Assembly: GCA_013696315.1 (NCBI GenBank) | Contig: JACCYU010000102.1 | Location: forward strand, 1 to 45,190 | Direction: 5' to 3' | From: Gammaproteobacteria bacterium | GTDB taxonomy: Bacteria > Pseudomonadota > Gammaproteobacteria > JACCYU01 | DNA length: 45,190 bases | Part shown: positions 1 through 8,419 of the stretch, in pieces | How the letters are laid out: each line of letters starts with the position of its first letter | Numbering within the stretch: position 1 is the stretch's first letter | Translations under genes and position numbers: made by a program | Notes under the pieces: model-generated | What the model saw: only the letters and a program-made list of their open reading frames with translations | Told to the model about the DNA's origin: nothing | Database searches by the model: none

Positions 1-2
1 AC

Positions 3-596
3 GTCAAGAACTGCAACTGTGCGTTCGGTTGTCCGTGCGACTTCAATGCGCGGCCCACCTATGGTCATTGCGAGGGTATGGCCGGCATGCACATCGACGA
101 AGGTTTTTTCGGCGATGTGCGACTCGAAGGTCTGCGCTGGGCCGCGACGTATCACTGGCCGGGCGCCCTGCACGAGGGTAACGGCACCATGCAACCTATC
201 GTCGATGAGCGCGCCGACGACCAGCAAAGACAGGCGCTGCTGACCATTTTTTCGGGTCAGGAGCAGGACCAGGGCACGTTCTTCTGGATACTGAGCCAGA
301 TCGTGAGCAATTTCCTGGAACCGAAGTTCCTGCCGATCGACTTCGACTTCGATCTGAATGGTCGCACCGCAAGAGTGGCGGTTCCCGGTGTATTCGAAAC
401 CACCTCGCAGCCCATCAGGAACCCCGTCACCGGCGATCCGCACCGCATCCAGGTGCACATGCCCGAAGGCTTCGAGTACCTGGAGACCGAAATCGCCAGC
501 GCGACCACGCGGGGTACGGGCGACATCAAATTCGATTTCGCCGATCGTCACAGCTCGCTTGCCTTCGTCGATCACACGCCGTCTGGCCCGCAGTAA
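3..596 (+). CDS. DUF1326 family protein, 5' end outside the window
   Basis: The reading frame is open from the window edge, so the N-terminus is missing; 197 codons are visible. Near its start lies a CxC...CPC cluster (cysteines at visible codons 4, 6, 10 and 12, in the string NCNCAFGCPC), the hallmark of DUF1326 proteins, whose biochemical role is unknown. No membrane segment is visible. The next gene on the same strand is a DUF2182 membrane protein, a partner often seen with DUF1326, so the two probably act together, perhaps with a metal ion bound by the cysteines (inference). The family call is firm; the function is not. Confidence 0.85.
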   Translation, partial: VKNCNCAFGCPCDFNARPTYGHCEGMAGMHIDEGFFGDVRLEGLRWAATYHWPGALHEGNGTMQPIVDERADDQQRQALLTIFSGQEQDQGTFFWILSQIVSNFLEPKFLPIDFDFDLNGRTARVAVPGVFETTSQPIRNPVTGDPHRIQVHMPEGFEYLETEIASATTRGTGDIKFDFADRHSSLAFVDHTPSGPQ

Positions 597-645
597 ACCG
601 CGGGCCAGGCCGTTGCTCAACCCAGCGCTGCGCGCGCGAACTCGT

Positions 646-1440
646 ATGAATACCGAGCGGTTCCCGGCAGCATCTATGGGCGCGGTCGAAGGCTTGTTCA
701 TGCGCGAGCGCGTGTTGATCGCCAGCGCCCTGGCGGGCGTCACAGGGCTCGCGTGGCTTTGGCTTATCGACATGGCGGATATGCAAGACGCATCGGCGAT
801 CATGGCCGTCGCGATGGGCGTGGCGCCCTGGGATGCGACGGGTTTTGCGCTGATGTTTATCATGTGGGTGGTTATGATGGCCGGCATGATGCTGCCCGGC
901 GCCGCGCCCACGATCCTGCTGTTCACCGCGATCCATCGCAAGCAGACCAACCGCGTCATGCCCTACGCCCGCATCGCCGCCTTCACGCTGGGCTACCTGC
1001 TGGTGTGGACGGCGTTCAGTCTGCTCGCGACCGCTTCTCAGAACGCGCTGCAGCAGGCGTCGCTGCTTTCGCCCATGCTGGTCAGCACCAGCAGCGCGCT
1101 TGGCGGGACGTTGCTCATCGCCGCTGGCGTTTATCAGTGGACGCCACTGAAACGCGTTTGCCTCGAAAACTGCCGTTCGCCTCTGGATTTCATTCTTTTC
1201 CGCTGGCGCGGCGGTGTGGGCGGCGCGCTGCGTATGGGCGCGGAGCACGGTGCGTACTGTCTGGGTTGCTGCGGGTTGTTGATGGGCCTGTTGTTCGTCG
1301 GCGGAGTGATGAACCTCTTGTGGGTGGCGCTCATCGCAGTGCTCGTGCTCATCGAAAAGCTTTCACCGGGCGGCCTGCGACTCGCCCGAGTCACCGGCGG
1401 CGCGATGGTCATCGCCGGCGTTTATCTGCTCGATTCGTGA
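646..1440 (+). CDS. DUF2182 integral membrane protein
   Basis: A 264-residue, strongly hydrophobic protein with about six membrane segments. Family signatures are the Met-rich stretch WVVMMAGMMLPGAAP near residues 72-87 and HGAYCLGCCG near residues 200-210, which puts His and three Cys close to a membrane face and suggests a metal site (DUF2182 members are often called predicted metal-binding membrane proteins). The frame is open far upstream into the DUF1326 gene, so the start is a choice: ATG 646 gives the usual family length, while 676 and 700 are also possible. It is 49 bp downstream of the DUF1326 stop and probably co-transcribed. The gene converges on the rhomboid gene. Confidence 0.82.
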   Translation: MNTERFPAASMGAVEGLFMRERVLIASALAGVTGLAWLWLIDMADMQDASAIMAVAMGVAPWDATGFALMFIMWVVMMAGMMLPGAAPTILLFTAIHRKQTNRVMPYARIAAFTLGYLLVWTAFSLLATASQNALQQASLLSPMLVSTSSALGGTLLIAAGVYQWTPLKRVCLENCRSPLDFILFRWRGGVGGALRMGAEHGAYCLGCCGLLMGLLFVGGVMNLLWVALIAVLVLIEKLSPGGLRLARVTGGAMVIAGVYLLDS

Positions 1441-1471
1441 ACCCTTGGGTTCGCGCCTCAAACGCGCGAGC

Positions 1472-2152
1472 CTAGCTGAAAAGTTTTACGCGCCGATGCT
1501 TGAAGAACGTAATCAGCGCCATGCCGGCCACAAAACCGCCGATGTGCGCGCGAAACGCGACACCAGCGCCTTCGGGCGCGCCGAGCTCCGAGATCAATTG
1601 CAGTACGAACCATAATCCCAGCACCAGCAACGCCGGCAGGCGCATGACCTGCGAGAAGAATCCCAGCGGGATCAGCACCATCACATGCGCGCGCGGATGT
1701 AATAACAGATAAGCGCCCAGCACACCCGAGATCGCGCCGCTTGCGCCTATCATGGGAATCTCCGAACCTGGTGCGGGCAGCGCCTGCGCCAGCGCGGCGG
1801 CGATTCCGCACAGCAGATAAAACACGACGAAGCGGCCGTGCCCCATGGCGTCTTCGATGTTATCCGCGAAGATCCACAAGTAAAGCATATTGCCAATCAG
1901 ATGCAGCCAGCCGCCGTGCAGAAACATGGACGTGAACACGGTCGCGAGCGGCGGCACGATGGTCAATTCCGGCGGCAGCGACGCACCCTGCAACAGCACC
2001 GCCGGAATCAGGCCCAGCGAATAAACCGCGGCCTGCTGGTTCGCGCCCAGCGAAATCTGCCACAGAAACACGAGTACGCACGCCGCGATTATCGCGTAAC
2101 TGACCACCGGCGTAATGTGCGTGGGATTGTCGTCTTGGAGTGGAATGAGCAT
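1472..2152 (-). CDS. Rhomboid family intramembrane serine protease
   Basis: A 226-residue polytopic membrane protein. The catalytic serine is in GASGAISG (Ser138) and the paired histidine in RAHIGG (His203). The rhomboid HxxxN feature is at His84/Asn88 (HLIGNMLYLW) in the second helix. These residues define an active rhomboid, which cleaves transmembrane helices within the inner membrane; the substrate cannot be read from sequence. The length fits the short rhomboids without an added cytoplasmic domain. The start is the ATG at 2152, which has no strong Shine-Dalgarno sequence. The gene is divergent from the decarboxylase gene across about 150 bp and is probably monocistronic. Confidence 0.9.
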   Translation of the reverse strand: MLIPLQDDNPTHITPVVSYAIIAACVLVFLWQISLGANQQAAVYSLGLIPAVLLQGASLPPELTIVPPLATVFTSMFLHGGWLHLIGNMLYLWIFADNIEDAMGHGRFVVFYLLCGIAAALAQALPAPGSEIPMIGASGAISGVLGAYLLLHPRAHVMVLIPLGFFSQVMRLPALLVLGLWFVLQLISELGAPEGAGVAFRAHIGGFVAGMALITFFKHRRVKLFS

Positions 2153-2300
2153 CAGCGCGAGCCGTGAATTTGAGTAGGCGCCAGTCTAGCAGCTTGGTGC
2201 GTGCGCGTGCCTTAAGCGACTTGCGAGTCGTAATGGCGACTGGATGTTAGACTTCTCAAATAGACTGGGCTGAACCAGCGTCACAGGGGGTTTCTTGCGC

Positions 2301-4013
2301 ATGTCATCCACGGTCACATCATCCGCGTTCGAGGGGCAGCCCGTTCCCGGCCGCACCACGGCGGGTGCGAGCAACACCACCATCGGCGCCTATCTCATCG
2401 ACCGGCTCGTCGAGGCAGGCGCGCGGCACATTTTCGGTGTGCCGGGCGACTATGTGCTGAAGTTCTACGATGAGATCACGAAAAGCCGTATCAAACACAT
2501 CGGCACCACGCGCGAGGACACGGCCGCGTTCGCGGCCGACGGTTACGCGCGCTGTCAGGGCATCGGCGCGCTGGCGGTGACCTACGGCGTGGGCGCACTC
2601 AGCGTGGTCAACGCGGTGGCCGGCGCGTATGCGGAGTCGTCGCCGGTGGTGGTCATCAGCGGCGCGCCCGGTGTGCGCGAGCGGCGCGAAGACCCGTTGT
2701 TGCACCATCGCTTCGGACCATTCACTTTTCAGCGTGAGATCTTCGAGCGCATCACGTGTATGACCGCGGTGCTGGACGATCCGGTGATGGCATTTCGTTT
2801 GATCGACCGCGCCATCGCCGCGGCGCGGAGCTTAGGCAAGCCGGTGTATATCGAGCTGCCGCGCGACCGAGTGATGGAAACCGGCTATCACGTGCCGGCC
2901 GAAGCGATCGAAACGGTGCCCGCCAATCAGGGCGCGCTCACGGAGGCCGTCGCGGAGACCGTGACGTTGCTGGCGAACCGCGCCTCGCCGGTATTGATTG
3001 CCGGCGTGGAAGTCCATCGCCGCAATTTGCAGGATGCGCTGATAAGCCTTATCGAGCGCGCGAACCTGCCGGTCGCCGCCACCTTGACGGGCAAGTCCGT
3101 GGTCGGCGAGCGGCACCCGTCGTACCTGGGCGTGTACGAGGGCGCGATGAGTTCGGACACCGCGCGTCACATGGTCGAGCAGTCGGAATTGCTGCTGATG
3201 CTGGGCGTGACATTGAACGACGTAGACACCGGCATTTATACCGCGAAGCTTGACCCCGAGCGCATGGTGCGGGCGGCGCAGGGCGAGGTCATCATCCGCC
3301 ATCACCGTTACCCCAACGTCGCGCTCGGCGATTTCATCACGGCGCTGGCGGCGAAAGTTACGGCGCACGCCGCACCGTTGCCCCCGATGCCGGCCGGCCC
3401 GGACGCGCCGGGTTTTCCGGAAACCGACAAGCCCATGACCATCGCGCGCCTGATCGGCCGGCTGAATCAGGGACTCACGCCGGACATGATGGTGGTGTGC
3501 GACGTGGGCGACTGTCTGTTCGCGGCTGTGGAGATGCGCACGCACGCGCGCACCGAGTTTCTCGCGTCCGGCTTTTATACGACCATGGGTTTCGCCGTGC
3601 CGGCAGCACTTGGCGCGCAGATCGCGCGACCCGATCGACGCGCGCTGGTGCTGGTCGGTGACGGCGCGTTTCAGATGACCGGCACCGAGATCGCATCGCA
3701 TGCGCGGTTCGGTCTCGCGCCCATCGTCATTGTGTTCAATAATCGCGGCTACGGCACCGAGCGGTTTATTCTGGACGGCCCGTTCAACGACATCGGCGAA
3801 TGGCGCTTCCACAACTTAAGCCAGGTGTTCGGCCCGCTGCACGGCTTCGAGGCCGCTACCGAGACCGAGTTCGAAACCGCGTTTCAACAGGCGATTGCGG
3901 TGCGCGACGCGCCCAGCCTCATCAACGTGCATCTCGATCCCAATGATCCGTCGCCCGCGATGCGGCGCCTGGCCGAGCATTTGAAATCGCGGGTGGGCGG
4001 CGAGCATCCGTAG
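2301..4013 (+). CDS. Thiamine-diphosphate-dependent 2-oxoacid decarboxylase (pyruvate/indolepyruvate/phenylpyruvate decarboxylase-like)
   Basis: A 570-residue three-domain ThDP enzyme. The N-terminal pyrimidine-binding domain has HIFGVPGDYVLKF and the cofactor-activating Glu72 in TREDTAAFAADGYAR. A His-His pair (His135-His136, LLHHRFG) matches the catalytic HH motif of pyruvate and indolepyruvate decarboxylases and is absent from acetolactate synthases, which favours a non-oxidative decarboxylase giving an aldehyde. The ThDP/Mg motif starts GDGAFQMTG near residue 453 and ends in the Asn-Asn pair near residue 478. ATG 2301 is preferred because AGGGGG at 2285-2290 sits 10 bases upstream; an in-frame TTG at 2295 is too close. 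Which 2-oxoacid is used cannot be decided. It stands alone, divergent from the rhomboid gene. Confidence 0.85.
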   Translation: MSSTVTSSAFEGQPVPGRTTAGASNTTIGAYLIDRLVEAGARHIFGVPGDYVLKFYDEITKSRIKHIGTTREDTAAFAADGYARCQGIGALAVTYGVGALSVVNAVAGAYAESSPVVVISGAPGVRERREDPLLHHRFGPFTFQREIFERITCMTAVLDDPVMAFRLIDRAIAAARSLGKPVYIELPRDRVMETGYHVPAEAIETVPANQGALTEAVAETVTLLANRASPVLIAGVEVHRRNLQDALISLIERANLPVAATLTGKSVVGERHPSYLGVYEGAMSSDTARHMVEQSELLLMLGVTLNDVDTGIYTAKLDPERMVRAAQGEVIIRHHRYPNVALGDFITALAAKVTAHAAPLPPMPAGPDAPGFPETDKPMTIARLIGRLNQGLTPDMMVVCDVGDCLFAAVEMRTHARTEFLASGFYTTMGFAVPAALGAQIARPDRRALVLVGDGAFQMTGTEIASHARFGLAPIVIVFNNRGYGTERFILDGPFNDIGEWRFHNLSQVFGPLHGFEAATETEFETAFQQAIAVRDAPSLINVHLDPNDPSPAMRRLAEHLKSRVGGEHP

Positions 4014-4129
4014 CTCAGGTTCGGGCGCGAGCGCCGGTTATCGAGTTGTGCAATGCATAACGTGACTCGCGCCTCGCACTAGCGCACGAGAAAACTGTCA
4101 CATCGCTACTATTCGATTGAGGACACGCG

Positions 4130-4738
4130 ATGAAAAAACTTCTGATCCTGCTGCTCGGCTTCATAACCATTGCAACGCTCAACCTGCAGGCGCAGGAGAG
4201 CGGGGCCGAAGGGCGCGCCACTGCCATTTTCGCCGGTGGCTGTTTCTGGTGCATGGAGCCGCCGTACGACAAGCTGGCCGGCGTGACCGCCACCGTCTCT
4301 GGTTACACGGGCGGCGAGCTGGATAATCCGACCTACGAACAGGTCTCGGCCGGCGGCACGGGTCACGCTGAAGCGGTGCAAATCATTTACGATCCGAAGA
4401 AAGTCAGCTACGAAAAGCTGTTGGACGTGTTCTGGCACAACATCGATCCACTGGATGCGGATGGGCAATTCTGCGATCGCGGTGATTCCTATCGCTCCGC
4501 GATCTTTTATCAAAACGATCAAGAGAAGCGCCTGGCGCAGGCATCGAAACACGCACTGGAAAAATCCGGGCGCTTCGATCAGCCCATAGCCACCGAGATC
4601 GTCCCGGCCAGCCAGTTCTACAAAGCTGAGGACTACCACCAGGATTACTACCAGAAGAATTCCCTGCGCTACAAGTTCTACCGCTACTCCTGCGGCCGCG
4701 ACGGGCGTTTGGAGGAGCTGTGGGGCGAGCAGGGATAG
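4130..4738 (+). CDS. msrA: Peptide-methionine (S)-S-oxide reductase MsrA, exported
   Basis: Repairs oxidised methionine (the S-sulfoxide form) in proteins. The active-site motif GCFWC has the catalytic Cys38, and the family strings SGYTGGELDNPTYEQVSAG and GHAEAVQIIYDP follow. A hydrophobic N-terminus of about 20 residues (MKKLLILLLGFITIATLNLQ) looks like a signal peptide, so this copy probably works in the periplasm; most MsrA proteins are cytosolic. At 202 residues it has the family length plus the leader. GAGGA lies shortly upstream of the ATG. It is the last ordinary chromosomal gene before the defence island. Confidence 0.95.
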   Translation: MKKLLILLLGFITIATLNLQAQESGAEGRATAIFAGGCFWCMEPPYDKLAGVTATVSGYTGGELDNPTYEQVSAGGTGHAEAVQIIYDPKKVSYEKLLDVFWHNIDPLDADGQFCDRGDSYRSAIFYQNDQEKRLAQASKHALEKSGRFDQPIATEIVPASQFYKAEDYHQDYYQKNSLRYKFYRYSCGRDGRLEELWGEQG

Positions 4739-4815
4739 TGCGGAAGTTAGACGCTCTGCTCGCGGTTCGCGTTCTAAATTCAGCGATCCCGCGATCATTG
4801 CCTTCCTGTGTAGCT

Positions 4816-4859
4816 TTGACAATGTGCTGATTCTAATCTAGTCTGACTTCAGACTAGAT
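4816..4859 (+). promoter_or_regulatory. Promoter and palindromic operator of the phd-vapC pair
   Basis: A perfect -35 hexamer TTGACA (4816-4821) is followed 17 bp later by TAGTCT (4839-4844), a weak -10. The -10 lies inside a perfect inverted repeat, ATCTAGTCTGA-CT-TCAGACTAGAT (4836-4859; 11-bp arms, 2-bp spacer), 13 bp upstream of the antitoxin ATG. An operator over the -10 is what is expected for autorepression by a Phd/VapB-type antitoxin-toxin complex. The dyad is seen directly; the promoter assignment is inference. Confidence 0.75.
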
Positions 4860-4872
4860 AAAGGGTCTCCAC

Positions 4873-5124
4873 ATGGAAATCGGAATTTACGAAGCGAAGA
4901 CGCATCTTGCCAGCCTGATTGCGCGGGCGGAAAAAGGCGAGCGCATCACGATCACCCGGCACGGCAGGCCGGTGGCGGTACTGACGTCCCCGAAAGCGGA
5001 CGACATGGAAAAGCATTGTAAAGCCGTGGACGCTCTTTTTGAGCTTCGTGAAGAGCTTCGGCGGTCGGGGGTTAAGATCACACGCGACGAGATCATCGCG
5101 TGGAAGAATGAGGGCCGGCGGTAG
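4873..5124 (+). CDS. Type II antitoxin, Phd/YefM family
   Basis: An 83-residue protein. The first half has the Phd/YefM DNA-binding signature: start MEIGIYEAKTHLASLI, then ITITRHGRPVAVL. The charged second half is the usual toxin-binding tail. It would bind and neutralise the PIN toxin encoded 6 bp downstream, and with it repress the operon through the palindrome just upstream. Size and order, antitoxin first and toxin second, are typical. Such pairs are common at the edge of defence islands. Confidence 0.9.
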   Translation: MEIGIYEAKTHLASLIARAEKGERITITRHGRPVAVLTSPKADDMEKHCKAVDALFELREELRRSGVKITRDEIIAWKNEGRR

Positions 5125-5130
5125 CCCAGG

Positions 5131-5532
5131 ATGGCCATTGTATTCGATGGCAGCGCGGTCATCGCGTGCCTCGCACCGGATGAAATTATAGATTCACGTT
5201 TGGAAGCGGCGCTTCGTACCAATGTGCTCGTCGCGCCGCCTGTCTGGCCGGACGAAGTCAATAACGCAATACTGATTATGGCCCGGCGCGGCCGCATATC
5301 GGGAAGCCAAGCCGACCTTGCAACAACCGCATTTCTGGCGCTCACGGCGGAAGTCGAGCCGCCAGATCGTAGGCGAGTGAGTAAGGCTGTTTATCCGCTT
5401 GCGGAGCGTTACGGCCTCACTATCTACGATGCTAGCTATCTGGAGCTGGCCCAGCGCCGTAAACTGGCGCTCGCCACCCTCGACGATCGACTACGATCCG
5501 CTGCTAAGAAAGCCAAAGTGAAGACACTCTGA
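5131..5532 (+). CDS. vapC: VapC-type PIN-domain ribonuclease toxin
   Basis: A 133-residue single PIN domain. The four expected acidic residues that hold Mg2+ are visible: Asp6 (IVFDGSAV), Glu42 (PDEVNNAI), Asp100 (IYDASYLELA) and Asp118/119 (LATLDDRL). VapC toxins cleave RNA, often tRNA or rRNA at a single site, and stop translation; the target here is unknown. It starts 6 bp after the antitoxin stop and shares its operon. No frameshift or missing catalytic residue is seen, so the toxin looks active. Confidence 0.9.
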   Translation: MAIVFDGSAVIACLAPDEIIDSRLEAALRTNVLVAPPVWPDEVNNAILIMARRGRISGSQADLATTAFLALTAEVEPPDRRRVSKAVYPLAERYGLTIYDASYLELAQRRKLALATLDDRLRSAAKKAKVKTL

Positions 5533-5696
5533 GGCGTCAGGCTGAGCTTGAACCTGGTCGAGTCTCAAGTGCGTGTCGGGAGCGACCTTCCGGGCCTGGC
5601 AATCGCCTGGCATCTGCTCTTCACGACCGAGCTGCACGTCCTGTAACTTGTAATCACTCGTCTACATCAGCAGAATCCTTAGCAAGAGGGGATTCA

Positions 5697-5912
5697 ATGC
5701 CAGACTACGAACAAGTCCGCGGGGAGATTGATCGGCTGCTGATTGCGACAGGCAGAGCGGTACAGGATTACAAGCATTATGCTCCCGGGGCCGCGCGCGG
5801 CAGCGCGTTGCGCGAGGTGCCGCTCGAAGACCGCCGCTGTAATAACTGCTGGATGCGCGGCGCGGGCATCAGTATCGTCGCGGCCAAGTGGAAGGCGCAT
5901 CGAACACTATAA
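5697..5912 (+). CDS. Small hypothetical protein upstream of the Mod gene
   Basis: A 71-residue reading frame I do not recognise. Its ATG has a strong Shine-Dalgarno sequence (AGAGGGG, seven bases upstream), better than that of the large gene behind it, which argues for real translation. The first 28 residues look like a normal soluble helical protein (MPDYEQVRGEIDRLL...). The latter half, with CNNCW and loose basic residues, is less convincing, so the gene may be frameshifted in its second half. It ends 38 bp before the methyltransferase start and may be the first gene of that operon. Confidence 0.45.
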   Translation: MPDYEQVRGEIDRLLIATGRAVQDYKHYAPGAARGSALREVPLEDRRCNNCWMRGAGISIVAAKWKAHRTL

Positions 5913-5950
5913 GAACAGATCGCGCGGGCACAGCTAATTGAACGATAGCA

Positions 5951-8419
5951 ATGGCGAACGAAATCCAAACTCTGCTTGACGAGATTCCGGACGAGCGTTT
6001 GAAGGCGCGGCTGGCGACGGTCATCGGAGAACTCAAGAAGGCGAAGAAGTTCGGGCTGGTGTTCGAGGAACATTTACCCGAGCTCTTACCCATCCACAAT
6101 GCCGCGATCCGCGGCCAGTCCCGTGTGGCGCGGAAGGATGGAAAGCTGACAGAGACCTTCATCATCCTGGGCGTCGCGGAAGGCGCCGCCATGGTCAAGC
6201 CGGAGCATGGCGAGGGCGAGACTCAAAGCATTCCAGTCGCGGAACTGGTAGTGGTCAAGCGTTTCGGTGAGCCGATCTTTCCTGCGTTACGGCACGTCGA
6301 ATCCGTGTTGCGCGGCGGCGACGCGCCGCATCACACACTCATCGAAGCCGACAATTACCACGCGCTTCAGCTTCTTGAATGGCTATACGCCCGTAAGGTG
6401 GACTGCATCTATATCGATCCGCCCTACAACACCGGGGCGCGGGACTGGAAGTACAACAACGACTACGTTGATAAAAACGACGATTGGCGGCACTCAAAAT
6501 GGCTGGCGATGATGCACCGGCGCCTGCGATTGGCCAAACGGTTGTTGAATCCGAAGACCGGTGTGCTCATCGTGACGATAGACGAGCATGAAGTTCATCA
6601 CTTGGGCATGTTGCTGAAGCAAATATTCCCAAGTGCGTACCAGCAGATGGCCACGATCGTCATCAATCAGAAAGGAGTGGCTCAAGGGCGACTTGCACGA
6701 ACAGAGGAATACGCGCTGTTTCTTTTTATGCCAAATGCCTTTCTCCAAACTCACCACGATGACCTTCTTTCGCCAGATCAATCAGACCAAAAGCGATTTA
6801 TGACGCCTCGTTGGGAGTGGTTGCTGCGTGGCGGGAGCAACTCGCGACGCGAAGATCGGCAGCAACTGTTCTATCCCATCTTCGTGGACCCAATCCGTAA
6901 AGCTGTCACTCGCATCGGCGACTTTTTGCCGTTGGAAAAGAATCCAGACCTGAAAGCAGCAGACGATGGTTCCGTTGCGTGGCCTATTCGCACCGACAAC
7001 TCGTTTGGTAACTGGCAAGTCAGCCCTCGGACTTTGAGGCAACTGTTGGCACTCGGCTATGTGCGGCTCGGTGGCTTTGACAAAAAGCGCTGCACCTGGA
7101 CGGTACAGTATCTTAATAAAGGCACGCGAGCGCGGATTGACAGTGGCGCGATTCGGACCTCGGATCGTGATGTTGTAACTGGTGTTGTCAAGCTTGAATA
7201 TGCTGATGCTCAGGCGCGTCAACGAAACGTCAAGACCGTCTGGCATCGCGGTAAGCACGACGCTGGTATATATGGTTCAAATGTTCTCCGCTCCATTCTG
7301 GGCGATGAGCCTCGTTTCTCGTTTCCAAAGTCTGTGTATGCCGTGCGTGATGCTATCGGTGCGGTTGTCCGCGGCAATCCCGCTGCGTTGATCTTGGACT
7401 TCTTCGCCGGTTCTGGTACGACGCTGCATGCGGTAAACCTTCTGAATGCCGCTGATGGAGGCAATCGGCGCTGCGTGCTGGTGACCAACAATGAGGTGTC
7501 AAACGAGAACGCGAAGACCCTTCTCCGCGAGAGACATAGTCCGGGTGGCGTTGAGTGGGAGCAGTATGGTATCTGTCAGTCAGTTACCTTCCCCCGCTGC
7601 AAGTTCGTGCTAAACGGCAAGCGCGACGATGGCACGGAACTGCCGGGCGAGTACCTGACCGGTCAGTTCGAGGAACAGGAAGTCAGGCGCAGTATTCGTT
7701 CACTGGAATTCGCAACGCGCGAGACGCTGGGGAACAAAAAGGCGCGCGAGGCGCTCGCGCTGGCGGTGGGCTTTGCCAAATCTAAGGTAACCGGCAAGGA
7801 AACTTTTTTGCTGGCCAAGGATGAAAAGGTGGCTGTCCTGCTCGATCCGAGCGCCTTGGGTGAATTCATCGAAGAAGGCGAGGAGTCGGCAGAGAACATT
7901 GAGACGGTCTATCTGCCGCTTCCTTCTGGTAAGGCCTTTAATCAAGCGAAAGCCAAACTCGCGGAGGCCTGGCCTCCGCGAACCAAGAGCGTAGAAGTCA
8001 AACGTCCGATGAAAGATGGCTTCGCCGCTAACCTCGATTATTTTCGCCTGGAGTTTCTCGATCGAGCGCGAGTGGAATCTGGCGGCAGCCTCTTCGACCT
8101 GCTGCCCGCGTTGTGGATGATGGCGGGCTGCAGCGGCGAATTGCCCACGTGCGATGGCAGTGAATCCATGCTGCTTTATCCTGACTGTCCATTCGCGGTG
8201 CTGGTGGAGGAAAGCGGGATCAAGTCATTTCTGGATGAGCTTCGCAAGCGTGCGGACATCGACTGGGCTTTTCTGGTGACCAACGATCAGGATAGTTTCG
8301 CCCGCATGAGCGAGCGGCTGCCGGAGCATGTGCCGGTCACGCAGCGCGTGCACCTGTGGCGCAACTACTTGGATAACTTCTTCATCAACGCGGACAGGTC
8401 CTCGCCGGAGACGCCATGA
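5951..8419 (+). CDS. Type III-like site-specific DNA-adenine methyltransferase (Mod)
   Basis: An 822-residue N6-adenine methyltransferase of the beta class, in which catalytic motif IV precedes AdoMet-binding motif I. Motif IV is DPPYNTG at residues 156-162; motif I is DFFAGSGTT at about 483-491. The roughly 320 residues between them form the target-recognition region, as in type III Mod proteins. The protein is longer than classical Mod subunits (about 650 residues), with a C-terminal extension. It methylates the host recognition site and gives specificity to the helicase subunit, whose ATG overlaps its stop (ATGA, 8416-8419). The recognition region looks less GC-rich than the rest, suggesting exchange of specificity. 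The modified sequence is unknown. Confidence 0.88.
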   Translation: MANEIQTLLDEIPDERLKARLATVIGELKKAKKFGLVFEEHLPELLPIHNAAIRGQSRVARKDGKLTETFIILGVAEGAAMVKPEHGEGETQSIPVAELVVVKRFGEPIFPALRHVESVLRGGDAPHHTLIEADNYHALQLLEWLYARKVDCIYIDPPYNTGARDWKYNNDYVDKNDDWRHSKWLAMMHRRLRLAKRLLNPKTGVLIVTIDEHEVHHLGMLLKQIFPSAYQQMATIVINQKGVAQGRLARTEEYALFLFMPNAFLQTHHDDLLSPDQSDQKRFMTPRWEWLLRGGSNSRREDRQQLFYPIFVDPIRKAVTRIGDFLPLEKNPDLKAADDGSVAWPIRTDNSFGNWQVSPRTLRQLLALGYVRLGGFDKKRCTWTVQYLNKGTRARIDSGAIRTSDRDVVTGVVKLEYADAQARQRNVKTVWHRGKHDAGIYGSNVLRSILGDEPRFSFPKSVYAVRDAIGAVVRGNPAALILDFFAGSGTTLHAVNLLNAADGGNRRCVLVTNNEVSNENAKTLLRERHSPGGVEWEQYGICQSVTFPRCKFVLNGKRDDGTELPGEYLTGQFEEQEVRRSIRSLEFATRETLGNKKAREALALAVGFAKSKVTGKETFLLAKDEKVAVLLDPSALGEFIEEGEESAENIETVYLPLPSGKAFNQAKAKLAEAWPPRTKSVEVKRPMKDGFAANLDYFRLEFLDRARVESGGSLFDLLPALWMMAGCSGELPTCDGSESMLLYPDCPFAVLVEESGIKSFLDELRKRADIDWAFLVTNDQDSFARMSERLPEHVPVTQRVHLWRNYLDNFFINADRSSPETP

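Noticed and set aside
358-645. N-terminal extension of the DUF2182 protein into the DUF1326 gene
   Set aside because: The extension is basic, low-complexity sequence overlapping a well-supported gene; the family length is met from ATG 646.
2832-3812. A 326-codon open frame antisense to the decarboxylase
   Set aside because: A His/Arg-rich composition typical of the complement of a high-GC gene; the plus-strand enzyme has all its family motifs.
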